NCBI GenBank assembly: GCA_013360825.1
Contig: JABWAY010000129.1
Location: forward strand, 1 to 10,941
DNA from: Candidatus Brocadiia bacterium
GTDB taxonomy: Bacteria > Planctomycetota > MHYJ01 > WSZJ01
Length of the DNA: 10,941 nucleotides
Direction: 5' to 3'
A program made the position numbers and the translations under genes. Of this stretch, positions 1 through 6,161 are shown one piece after another. The number at the start of each line of letters is the position of its first letter. Positions within the stretch are counted from its first letter, which is position 1. Under the pieces are notes generated by a model that saw only the letters and a program-made list of their open reading frames with translations, ran no database searches and had not been told where the DNA came from.

Positions 1-1
1 C

Positions 2-115
2 CTCGTTCCACTCATCCGCGCCGCCGGCGAACTGGTCATGGCGGTGTATCGCACCGACTTCGACGTGCGCGGCAAGGACGACGCCTCGCCGGTCACCGCC
101 GCCGACGAGCGTGCC
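2..115 (+). pseudogene. cysQ: CysQ-like 3'(2'),5'-bisphosphate nucleotidase, N-terminal fragment
   Basis: Frame 2 from the left edge encodes a stretch typical of the N-terminus of CysQ/inositol-monophosphatase-fold enzymes: LIRAAGELVMAVYRTDF, then VRGKDDASPVTAADERA, which is the family's K-x-D-x-SPVT-x-AD block. These enzymes dephosphorylate PAP/PAPS using Mg2+ and are normally about 250-280 residues long. Only about 37 codons are visible. After DERA, where the family continues into a helix (usually E/Q-A-I), the frame becomes a Gly/Pro/Arg-rich string without family character. It runs into the next gene in a different frame and stops only at 364. The true start lies upstream of the window. 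This is either a decayed or truncated gene or an assembly junction, which the sequence alone cannot separate. The family match is fairly secure and its status as a pseudogene is uncertain. Confidence 0.55.
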
Positions 116-160
116 GGGTCGACGCCGGGTCCGACCCCGGGGCCGGCCCGGCCGACCCGC
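113..160. repeat. palindromic GC-rich stretch between the cysQ fragment and the AAA+ gene
   Basis: Two near-identical direct copies stand back to back: GCCGGGTCGAC at 113-123 and GCCGGGTCCGAC at 124-135. Nested inverted repeats overlap them: CGGGTCG (115-121) pairs with CGACCCG (153-159), GGGTC (127-131) pairs with GACCC (133-137), and CCCCGGGG at 135-142 is self-complementary. It can fold as DNA or RNA but has no T-tract, so I do not call it an intrinsic terminator. It sits exactly where the cysQ reading frame loses its family character, so it may mark a recombination or assembly breakpoint. No -10-like hexamer for the AAA+ gene is visible in or after it. Confidence 0.5.
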
Positions 161-181
161 AACGCCGCACGGCACTTCCCC

Positions 182-186
182 AGGAG
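182..186 (+). promoter_or_regulatory. Shine-Dalgarno of the AAA+ ATPase gene
   Basis: AGGAG lies six bases before the ATG at 193. It decides this start over in-frame-free upstream alternatives, because the family-like protein sequence begins here. Confidence 0.7.
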
Positions 187-192
187 ATCGAC

Positions 193-1926
193 ATGGCCGA
201 CAAGCCGTCCCGTATCCCGAAATGGGCCGAGGAGATGCGCCGCATCTTCCGCGGCGGCACCGTCTCCCAGTTCGTCCTCCACGGGAACGTCCACGACTTC
301 GTCTCCCTGGAGGAATCCGGCCGGCTGCATTTCGGCGGGATCAAGCCGTTCCTGGTCGACGTGATGTTCCAGAATTTCGACGTCGTCCTCTCCTACAACC
401 GCGGAGGCGGGATCCGGCCGTTGAAGGGGCTGGAGAATTTCCTGAAGACGCTGAAGGGGCTGGACGTCTGGTCGCAGACCTCGTTCGGCACGAACCCCGG
501 CGGGATACCGAGGGACCCGCGCGCGGCGCTCGAGCTGATCGACCGCTACATCCACGTGGTGATGAACCAGCAGAAGGTGGCGGTGATCCTGGACTGGGCG
601 CAGTACGTCGTGCCCCGGGGCGAGGCGCTGCAGATCTCGAGCGGGATGGCGGAACCGCTGATCCGGGTGATGGAGTGGGCGGCGGATCCCGAAATCCAGG
701 GATCGCATGTCGCGACGGTGCTGATCGCCGAGAACCTGAACGACCTCAATCCGCAGGTCATGCAGTCGCCCTACAGCGCGAAAATCCAGATCCCGCTTCC
801 CAGCGAGGCCGAGATCCTGGAGTACCTGGGGGTGCTCCTGAAGGAGCTTCCGGATCTCGAGAAATCGCTCGACGTCCCGCTGGACGCCCTGGCGCAGAAA
901 CTGATCGGGCTGACGCGCGTGAACGTCCGGAACCTGATCACGCTTGCGGTGCGGAACGGCCAGCGGATCGACGCGCCGTTCCTGATCCGGATCAAGAAGG
1001 AGCTGATCGAGAAGGAGTGTTACGGCCTGCTCGACTTCATCGAGGTGACGAACACGCTGGACGACGTGGCGGGGCACGACGAGGCGCGCAAGTGGCTGCG
1101 GGAGGATGCGAAACTCCTGCGGCTCGGGAAGCTGGAGTCGATCCCGATGGGGTACCTGATGAACGGGCGGATCGGCACCGGCAAGACCTGGCTCACGTTC
1201 TGCTGGGCCGGGGAGATCGGGATTCCCTGCGTGGTGCTCAAGAATTTCCGCGACAAGTGGCAGGGATCGACCGAGGGGAACCTCGAGAAGATCTTCAACA
1301 TCCTGCACGCCCTGGGGCAGGTGATGGTATTCGTGGACGAGGCGGACCAGGCGGCGGGGAAACGGGAGAACGACTCGAGCGACGGCGGGGTCAGCGGCCG
1401 GGTTTACTCGATGCTGGCGAAGGAGATGAGCGACACGCGGAACCGCGGGCGGATCCTCTGGGTCTTCGCCACGAGCCGCCCGGACCTGCTGGAGGTCGAC
1501 CTGAAGCGCACGGGCCGGCTCGACGTGCACATCCCGCTGTTTCCGCCCCAGACGGACGAGCAGCGGAACGCCCTGTTCCGTATCATGTGCCGGAAGCTGA
1601 AGATGCCGATCCGGCCGGAGGACGTCCCGCCGGTCCCGAAGACGATGGGCGAAATCGGCGGGAACGAGTTCGAGGCGCTGCTGGTCCGCGTCAACCGGCG
1701 CTGGCAGCTCGCGGAGGAGTCCGAGCGGAAGAAGGGGCTTCCTGCGATGATCCGGGACGAGCTGGAGGGATTCCGCCCCTCGGCGCACACGCGCAAGATG
1801 GAGTACATGGATCTCATCGCGGTCAAGGAATGCACGGACGACCGGTTTCTTCCGGAGCGTTACCGCAAGCTGAAACCCGAGGAGATCGAGAAGAAGCTCG
1901 CGGAACTGAGACTCTCGATCGACTGA
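193..1926 (+). CDS. Ycf46-like AAA+ ATPase
   Basis: The 577-residue protein has the layout of bacterial/plastid Ycf46-type AAA+ proteins: an N-terminal degenerate ATPase-like half and a C-terminal active AAA module. In the N-half, VAVILDWAQYVV (129-140) resembles a Walker B strand and VATVLIAENLNDL (173-185) a sensor-1 strand, but no P-loop is present. LPSEAEIL and the following GLTRVNV (239-245) match the Ycf46 lid region. The C-half has Walker A GRIGTGKT (325-332), an aromatic-glycine pore-loop position KWQG (355-358), Walker B VMVFVDEAD (377-385), sensor 1 with Ser in place of the usual Asn (ATS, 426-428), and RTGRLD (439-444) giving both expected arginines. This predicts an ATP-driven remodeller of protein substrates in the cytoplasm; no signal peptide or TM segment is seen. 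The substrate is unknown. It is followed 13 bases later by a small coiled-coil gene, a likely partner. Family placement is good and function is open. Confidence 0.85.
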   Translation: MADKPSRIPKWAEEMRRIFRGGTVSQFVLHGNVHDFVSLEESGRLHFGGIKPFLVDVMFQNFDVVLSYNRGGGIRPLKGLENFLKTLKGLDVWSQTSFGTNPGGIPRDPRAALELIDRYIHVVMNQQKVAVILDWAQYVVPRGEALQISSGMAEPLIRVMEWAADPEIQGSHVATVLIAENLNDLNPQVMQSPYSAKIQIPLPSEAEILEYLGVLLKELPDLEKSLDVPLDALAQKLIGLTRVNVRNLITLAVRNGQRIDAPFLIRIKKELIEKECYGLLDFIEVTNTLDDVAGHDEARKWLREDAKLLRLGKLESIPMGYLMNGRIGTGKTWLTFCWAGEIGIPCVVLKNFRDKWQGSTEGNLEKIFNILHALGQVMVFVDEADQAAGKRENDSSDGGVSGRVYSMLAKEMSDTRNRGRILWVFATSRPDLLEVDLKRTGRLDVHIPLFPPQTDEQRNALFRIMCRKLKMPIRPEDVPPVPKTMGEIGGNEFEALLVRVNRRWQLAEESERKKGLPAMIRDELEGFRPSAHTRKMEYMDLIAVKECTDDRFLPERYRKLKPEEIEKKLAELRLSID

Positions 1927-1928
1927 GC

Positions 1929-1933
1929 GGAGG
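1929..1933 (+). promoter_or_regulatory. Shine-Dalgarno of the coiled-coil gene
   Basis: GGAGG starts two bases after the ATPase stop codon and ends six bases before the ATG at 1940. This supports co-expression of the two genes from one transcript. Confidence 0.75.
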
Positions 1934-1939
1934 CGGAGC

Positions 1940-2545
1940 ATGTCGCTGATCATGACGCTGTTGAGCCGGTCGGGGCTGTACGTCGCGACGGTCGTGCCTC
2001 CGGCGAAGGGCGCGGCCCCGGCGGAGGTGGAAATCACGGCCATGAAGGTGATCTCCCTCCGCGACCTGACCGCCCCGCAGGAACCCGTGGTCAGCGGGCC
2101 GAAGGGATTCCAGGCGAGCATGATGGATGTCTTCGCGGCCGCAAAGCTCCCCGCGCCGGAGGGGGGATGGACGGCGGAGCGGATGCTGGACCTCGCCCGC
2201 AAGCCGCTCTACCGGGAGATGTCGCCGGAGAACCGGCAGAAGGCCGTGCTCGCCGAGCTCGCGACCCATTCGGTGAACCCGGAAACGGTCGTCCTCGACG
2301 CCGTCCGCAAGGACCAGGCGCTCGACGCCTACGAACGCTTCCTCCAGAAAAAACTCGAGGAAACGCGACGGGAGGCCGAATCCCGCCGCGCCGCGCTCCA
2401 GAAGGAGATCGCCGCCGTGGAGGGGATGCTCGGGAAGACCGAGGGCGAGTTCGCGGCCTGGCAGGCGGCGAAACGCGGGAAGGAGGCGGAACTCGCCGAG
2501 GCGCTGGAGCCGCTTCTGGCCCACGGAAAGATCTCGCGGAGCTGA
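1940..2545 (+). CDS. uncharacterised 201-residue protein with C-terminal coiled coil
   Basis: I do not recognise a named family. The N-terminal third (MSLIMTLLSR, then a beta-rich VATVVPP...VEITAMKVISL) looks like a small folded domain. The middle (about 57-115) is helical, with an SPENRQKAVLAEL segment. Residues about 125-192 are almost uninterrupted charged helix rich in E, K, A and R with heptad-like spacing, so a coiled coil is likely. There is no signal peptide, no TM segment and no cysteine or histidine cluster, so it is probably cytosolic. Its start has a good GGAGG site, and the gene is only 13 bases behind the AAA+ ATPase. A role as adaptor, substrate or oligomerisation partner of that ATPase is inference from position only. 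The gene ends 13 bases from the convergent amidohydrolase. Confidence 0.8.
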   Translation: MSLIMTLLSRSGLYVATVVPPAKGAAPAEVEITAMKVISLRDLTAPQEPVVSGPKGFQASMMDVFAAAKLPAPEGGWTAERMLDLARKPLYREMSPENRQKAVLAELATHSVNPETVVLDAVRKDQALDAYERFLQKKLEETRREAESRRAALQKEIAAVEGMLGKTEGEFAAWQAAKRGKEAELAEALEPLLAHGKISRS

Positions 2546-2558
2546 GCGCGGACGGCGG

Positions 2559-3887
2559 TCAGAGGCCGGCGCGCGAGCGCAGGCGCGGCCACTGGGCGCC
2601 GGCGCGGTCCCGGATCCGCGCCAGGTCGAGTTCCTCGAGCTTCCGGTCCCGGACGAGAACGCGACCGTCGACGACCACGTGGCGGACGTCGTCGGCGCGC
2701 AGGCAGTGGACGAGCGTCGCCGCGATGTCCGAGGGCGGCTGGGCGTGGAGGCCGCGCGGATCGACGAGAATCAGGTCCGCGCGCTTCCCCTCCTCGAGCG
2801 ACCCGATCTCGTCCTGGAGGCCGAGGGCGGCGGCGCCGCCGATCGTGGCCAGTTCGAGGACGCGGTCGGCGGGGAGGGCGGCGGGACCGAACCGGGGGCG
2901 CGGGAGAAGCGAGGCGAGCCTCATTTCCTGGAAGACATCGAGCGTGTTGTTGCAGGGTGCGCCGTCCGCGCCCAGGCCGACGCGGATGCCGCGGGCGACG
3001 TAATCCGGGATGGGGGCGATCCCGCTCGCGAGTTTCAGGTTGCTCGACGGGCAGTGGGCGACCGCCGTGCCGGTCTCCGCGAGAATCTCGGCCTCGCCCT
3101 CCTCGGGCCAGACGCAGTGCGCGAAGACGGAGCGCGCCGAACAGAGGCCCGCGCGCTTCAGGTAGGCCACGTTCCCGAGGCCCCGGGTCCGCCGCACCTC
3201 CTCGCACTCCGCCCGGTTCTCGCTGGCGTGGGTGTGCAGCCGCGCCCCCGCGGCGACGCGCTCCCCGACCGCACGGAGCAGCCCGTCGGTGCAGGAGAGG
3301 GCGAACCTGGGGGCGTGCGCGTAGCGGAGGCGCCCGTCCTCCTTCCCCTCCCACGCCGCCGCAAGCCGGTCCGTGTCCCGCAGCGCGTCCTCCGCGCGTT
3401 CCCGCAGGGACGGGGGGCAGGCGGGGTCGTCCATCAGCGCCTTCCCGCCGATGTACCGGATCCCCGTGGCGCGCGCGGCCTCAAAGAGGACGTCGGTGTG
3501 CCTCACGGAGCCCATGTCGAGCACGCAGGTCGTGCCGCCGAGCAGCAGCTCCGCAATCCCCAGCCGTGCGGCCGCCTCCATCGACTCCTCGTCGAGCGCC
3601 GCCTCCAGCGGCCAGATCCTCCGGCGCAGCCAGTCCAGCAGTTCCAGGTCCTCCGCGGCGTTGCGGAACAGGGTCTGGCAGAGGTGGACGTGCGCCTGCA
3701 CCAGGCCGGGGAGACACCACAGCCCCGTGCCGTCCAGGACCGAGAGGCGCGACCCCAGGAGCATGTCGTTGCGGCCGATCGTCCCGACACGGTGGATGCG
3801 GCCGCGGTCCACCAGGATGTCCCCGCGGCGGACACGCCGCCCCGCGTCCATGGTGATCAGGAGGGCATTTTTCACGAGAAGGGACAT
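2559..3887 (-). CDS. metal-dependent amidohydrolase, MTA/SAH/5'-deoxyadenosine deaminase-like
   Basis: This 442-residue protein belongs to the COG0402-type amidohydrolases, which remove amino groups (or chloride) from purine- or triazine-like rings. The metal and catalytic residues are all visible: HVH (66-68), H220 and E223 in HTHASE, H257 in FAHC, HCPSSNLKL (278-286) and D308 in GADGAPCNN. The overall motif set and the EEGKRADLILVD closing segment resemble methylthioadenosine/S-adenosylhomocysteine or 5'-deoxyadenosine deaminases more than guanine or cytosine deaminases, but the exact substrate cannot be fixed from motifs. I start at the ATG at 3887 (MSLLVKN), because the family N-terminus begins there; an upstream in-frame ATG at 3959 would add 24 Arg/Pro-rich residues and run through the promoter dyad. 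It is a single-gene unit, divergent from nadD and convergent with the coiled-coil gene. Confidence 0.85.
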   Translation of the reverse strand: MSLLVKNALLITMDAGRRVRRGDILVDRGRIHRVGTIGRNDMLLGSRLSVLDGTGLWCLPGLVQAHVHLCQTLFRNAAEDLELLDWLRRRIWPLEAALDEESMEAAARLGIAELLLGGTTCVLDMGSVRHTDVLFEAARATGIRYIGGKALMDDPACPPSLRERAEDALRDTDRLAAAWEGKEDGRLRYAHAPRFALSCTDGLLRAVGERVAAGARLHTHASENRAECEEVRRTRGLGNVAYLKRAGLCSARSVFAHCVWPEEGEAEILAETGTAVAHCPSSNLKLASGIAPIPDYVARGIRVGLGADGAPCNNTLDVFQEMRLASLLPRPRFGPAALPADRVLELATIGGAAALGLQDEIGSLEEGKRADLILVDPRGLHAQPPSDIAATLVHCLRADDVRHVVVDGRVLVRDRKLEELDLARIRDRAGAQWPRLRSRAGL

Positions 3888-3897
3888 GGTCGCCCCC

Positions 3898-3903
3898 AGT
3901 GTA
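3898..3903 (-). promoter_or_regulatory. candidate -10 element of the amidohydrolase gene
   Basis: On the minus strand this reads TACACT, preceded by GGGT and followed by ten bases before the ATG. I see no good -35 at 17 bases. If used, transcription would begin within about four bases of the start codon. A G-run 5 bases before the ATG is the only weak alternative to a Shine-Dalgarno. Confidence 0.4.
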
Positions 3904-3954
3904 ACCCTCGCGGCCCCCGGCCGCCGATGGATGGTGCGCGGGGGCCGGCGCGCG

Positions 3955-3960
3955 TACACT
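3955..3960 (+). promoter_or_regulatory. candidate -10 element of nadD
   Basis: TACACT ends seven bases before the nadD ATG. The intervening GCGGTCG has no Shine-Dalgarno, and no convincing -35 lies 16-18 bases upstream. The element is the mirror image of the one for the divergent amidohydrolase. It would give an essentially leaderless message. Confidence 0.4.
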
Positions 3961-3967
3961 GCGGTCG

Positions 3968-4573
3968 ATGCGCGTCGCCCTGTTCGGCGGATCGTTCAAT
4001 CCGGTGCATGTCGGGCATCTCGCGCTTGCCGAGGAAGCGCGGGAGGCCTGCCGGCTGGACCGCGTGGTGTTCATGCCCGCGGCGCGGCCGCCGCACAAGC
4101 CCGAGGCGGGGCTCGCCCCGGGACGCGACCGGATGGCGCTGGTGCAGCGGGCGATCGCCGGGAATCCGGCGTTCGAGGCAAGCGACCTGGAACTCCTCCG
4201 CCCGGGGCCCTCGTACACGGTCGAGACGCTCGCGGCCCTGAAGGCGGCCCTGCCCCGCCACGGGAAACTCTTCCTCATCCTCGGCCAGGACTCCGTCCTC
4301 GACCTGCCCGGCTGGCGGGAACCGGCGCGGATTCTCTCCCTCGCCGGACTGATCGTCGCGACGCGGCCCGGGTTCCCCACCGCGATCCCCCGGGCCGTCC
4401 GGCGCCTCCTGCCGCGCGGGAGCCGACCCCTGCGGGCGCCGGTCCGGGTGGACGTCAGCGGGACGGCGATCCGTTCGCGGCTGGAAGCGGGAGGGTCCGT
4501 CCGCTATCTTGTCCCGGACGCCGTCCTGCGGGAGATCCGCAGGCGCGGCCTTTACGGAACAGGAGAGCGATGA
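3968..4573 (+). CDS. nadD: nicotinate-nucleotide adenylyltransferase NadD
   Basis: NadD transfers AMP from ATP to nicotinate mononucleotide, giving deamido-NAD in the cytosol, an essential step of NAD synthesis. The 201-residue protein has normal family length. GGSFNPVHVGH (7-17) is the nucleotidyltransferase signature with both histidines, PPHK (41-44) follows, SYTVETL (82-88) is the conserved hinge, GQDSVLDLPGW (106-116) corresponds to the family's G-x-D...W block (Gln where Ala is common), and VDVSGTAIRSR (161-171) is the ISxTxIR-type ATP loop. The ATG at 3968 is fixed by the N-terminal MRVALFGGSF strand, and no upstream Shine-Dalgarno is present. Its stop overlaps the start of mlaE (ATGA), so NAD synthesis and lipid transport genes share a transcript here. 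Confidence 0.93.
   Translation: MRVALFGGSFNPVHVGHLALAEEAREACRLDRVVFMPAARPPHKPEAGLAPGRDRMALVQRAIAGNPAFEASDLELLRPGPSYTVETLAALKAALPRHGKLFLILGQDSVLDLPGWREPARILSLAGLIVATRPGFPTAIPRAVRRLLPRGSRPLRAPVRVDVSGTAIRSRLEAGGSVRYLVPDAVLREIRRRGLYGTGER
4561..4566 (+). promoter_or_regulatory. Shine-Dalgarno of mlaE
   Basis: AGGAGA inside the last codons of nadD, a few bases before the ATG at 4570. It selects this start over the in-frame ATG eight codons later and over longer upstream extensions that would overlap nadD. Confidence 0.65.
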
Positions 4574-5334
4574 GCGCGCGCAGGCAGGAGGGGATGAGGG
4601 CGGCGATCGAGAGCGCGGGGTACACCCTCGGCCTTCTCGCGCGCGCCGCGCTTCTGTCCCGCTCGTCCTGGAAGAAGCGCGCGGAGATTCTCTCGCAGAG
4701 CACGGTCTGCGGCTTCGGGGCGTTTCCCGTCGCGATGGTGGTGGGCGCGTTCACGGGGATGGTTCTGGCGCTGCAGGCGGGGATCACGCTCAAGACGTGG
4801 GGGCAGGAGGCGCTGATCGGCGTCGTCGTGCCGGCCTCGATGGTGCGGGAGATGGGGCCGGTGATGACGGCGTTCATCCTGGCCGGCCTGGTGGGGAGCA
4901 CGATGGCGGCGGAGATCGGCACGATGGCGGTCTCGGAGGAGATCGACGCGCTGGAGGTCATGTCGATCAATCCCGTGTACTACCTGGTGATGCCACGGGT
5001 TCTGGCGCTCTCGTTCGTGACGCCGGTCCTGACCCTCTATGTGGACGTGGTCGGGATTCTCGGGGGGGCCTTCGTGGGCGACCGGCTCCTCGGGCTGACC
5101 TATGCCGAGTACATGCGGAACACGCTCGACACGCTGGACCTGAAGGACATCTACTCCGGGCTGTTCAAGGCGTTCCTCTTCGGCGCGCTCATCTCCTCCG
5201 TCGGCTGTGCCCAGGGACTGCGTGCGACCGGGGGGGCCGAGGGAGTCGGGCGGGCGACGATGCGGACCGTCGTGATCTGCTTCGTGTACATCCTGATCTT
5301 CGACTACATCCTCACCTGGCTGTTCTACCACTGA
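4570..5334 (+). CDS. mlaE: MlaE-family ABC lipid transporter permease
   Basis: This is the inner-membrane permease of a Mla/MCE-type transporter, which moves phospholipids between the inner and outer membranes together with MlaF and an MCE protein. The 254-residue length is typical. Hydrophobic segments lie near 48-70, 97-115, 146-168, 198-213 and 232-253. The diagnostic MlaE block is clear: EMGPVMTAFILAGLVGS (94-110), AAEIGTMAVSEEIDALEVM (113-131), then NPVYYLVMPR (134-143), and near the end GLRATGGAEGVGRAT (216-230). An amphipathic N-terminal helix (about 9-45) precedes the first membrane span, as in the family. The gene starts in the ATGA overlap with nadD and is followed two bases after its stop by mlaF. 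Two runs of seven G (5062-5068 and 5230-5236) leave the frame intact. Confidence 0.93.
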   Translation: MSARRQEGMRAAIESAGYTLGLLARAALLSRSSWKKRAEILSQSTVCGFGAFPVAMVVGAFTGMVLALQAGITLKTWGQEALIGVVVPASMVREMGPVMTAFILAGLVGSTMAAEIGTMAVSEEIDALEVMSINPVYYLVMPRVLALSFVTPVLTLYVDVVGILGGAFVGDRLLGLTYAEYMRNTLDTLDLKDIYSGLFKAFLFGALISSVGCAQGLRATGGAEGVGRATMRTVVICFVYILIFDYILTWLFYH

Positions 5335-5336
5335 CG

Positions 5337-6158
5337 ATGACACCGACCGACCCCGTCATCGACATCGCGGAGCTGTGCAAGACGCTCGGGGGGCGCCGCG
5401 TGCTCAACCGGCTCTCTCTCCAGGTCCGGCGCGGCGAGACGCTCGCGATCATCGGCAGGTCCGGGACGGGGAAGTCGGTCCTGTTGAAGCACATCGTGGG
5501 GCTGATGAAGCCGGATTCCGGCCGCTGCAGCGTCCTCGGGGTAGACACGGCGACGGCGGGCGACGCGGGGATCGGCGCGCTCCGCCGCCGCGTCGGATAC
5601 CTCTTTCAGTCAGGGGCTCTGCTGGCGGCGATGGACGTCCTCGAAAATGTCGCCCTGCCGCTGCGCGAGTGCGAGAGCGGGCTGAGCGAGGCCCGGATCC
5701 GCGAGACGGTCCGGGAGACGCTGGCCCTGGTGAATCTCGAAGGGGTCGAATCGCGGATGCCCTCGGAGCTCTCGGGAGGGATGCGCAAGCGCGTCGGGCT
5801 GGCGCGGGCGATCGTGCGGCGGCCCGAGCTGGTGCTTTACGACGAACCGACGAGCGGACTCGACCCGATCGGCACCTCCTCCATCGACGACCTGATCCGC
5901 AGCATGAAGTCCGTGCTGAACGTCACGCAGGTCGTCGTGACGCACGACATGGCCAGCGCGCGGAGGATCGGGGACCGGATCGGGCTGATCTGGGAGGGGC
6001 GCATCTACTTCGTCGGGACCCCCGCGGAACTCGAGGCGACCGACGACCCCACGGTCCGGCAGTTCGTCGGGGGGCTGACGACCGGACCGATGACCGAGGG
6101 GATCGGGGAGACCCAGCTCCTGCGGAACCGGCCGCGCGGCGATGCCCCGGCGGAGTGA
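5337..6158 (+). CDS. mlaF: MlaF-family ABC transporter ATPase
   Basis: This is the cytoplasmic ATPase that powers the MlaE permease. All ABC motifs are present in the 273-residue protein: Walker A GRSGTGKS (40-47), Q-loop FQSGALL with Q91, signature LSGGMRKRVGLARA (145-158), Walker B LVLYDE (165-170), D-loop SGLDP, and switch histidine H203 in VTHD. LFQSGALL...MDVLENVALPL and PELVLYDEPTSGLDPI are characteristic of the MlaF/Mkl branch. A tail of about 25 residues after FVGGL lacks known motifs; in the enterobacterial system the C-terminal region contacts the STAS protein MlaB, but no MlaB gene is in this window. The gene follows mlaE with two bases between, without its own clear Shine-Dalgarno, suggesting translational coupling. 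It ends three bases from the convergent peptidase gene. Confidence 0.93.
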   Translation: MTPTDPVIDIAELCKTLGGRRVLNRLSLQVRRGETLAIIGRSGTGKSVLLKHIVGLMKPDSGRCSVLGVDTATAGDAGIGALRRRVGYLFQSGALLAAMDVLENVALPLRECESGLSEARIRETVRETLALVNLEGVESRMPSELSGGMRKRVGLARAIVRRPELVLYDEPTSGLDPIGTSSIDDLIRSMKSVLNVTQVVVTHDMASARRIGDRIGLIWEGRIYFVGTPAELEATDDPTVRQFVGGLTTGPMTEGIGETQLLRNRPRGDAPAE

Positions 6159-6161
6159 CCG

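Larger units (their letters stand above)
3897..3961. promoter_or_regulatory. dyad-symmetric divergent promoter/operator between the amidohydrolase gene and nadD
   Basis: Two pairs of inverted arms share one exact centre at base 3929. The outer pair is CAGTGTA (3897-3903) with TACACTG (3955-3961). The inner pair is CGGCCCCCG (3911-3919) with CGGGGGCCG (3939-3947). The outer arms contain the candidate -10 hexamers of the two divergent genes. The inner arms lie where the -10/-35 spacer of each promoter would be. The two start codons (3887 and 3968) are almost symmetric about the same point. This could be an operator for a dimeric regulator that controls both directions. No regulator gene is next to it in this window. 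Confidence 0.5.

Noticed and set aside
111..1949. Open frame of 612 codons over the AAA+ gene
   Set aside because: It is a shifted frame over the ATPase gene, with Arg/Gly/Pro-rich sequence and none of the ATPase motifs.
3888..3959. Longer start for the amidohydrolase at 3959
   Set aside because: It would translate through the dyad promoter and adds Arg/Pro-rich residues absent from the family.
3373..4569. Long upstream extension of the mlaE frame through nadD and the amidohydrolase gene
   Set aside because: The added residues are Arg/Ser/Pro-rich with no family likeness, and mlaE has a good Shine-Dalgarno at 4561.
5062..5236. Two runs of seven G in mlaE as possible frameshift sites
   Set aside because: The MlaE motifs continue in one frame across both runs, so there is no sign of a shift.
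4509..5336. Upstream extension of the mlaF frame
   Set aside because: It overlaps all of mlaE in another frame and shows only low-complexity Gly/Arg/Asp residues before the MTPTDP start.
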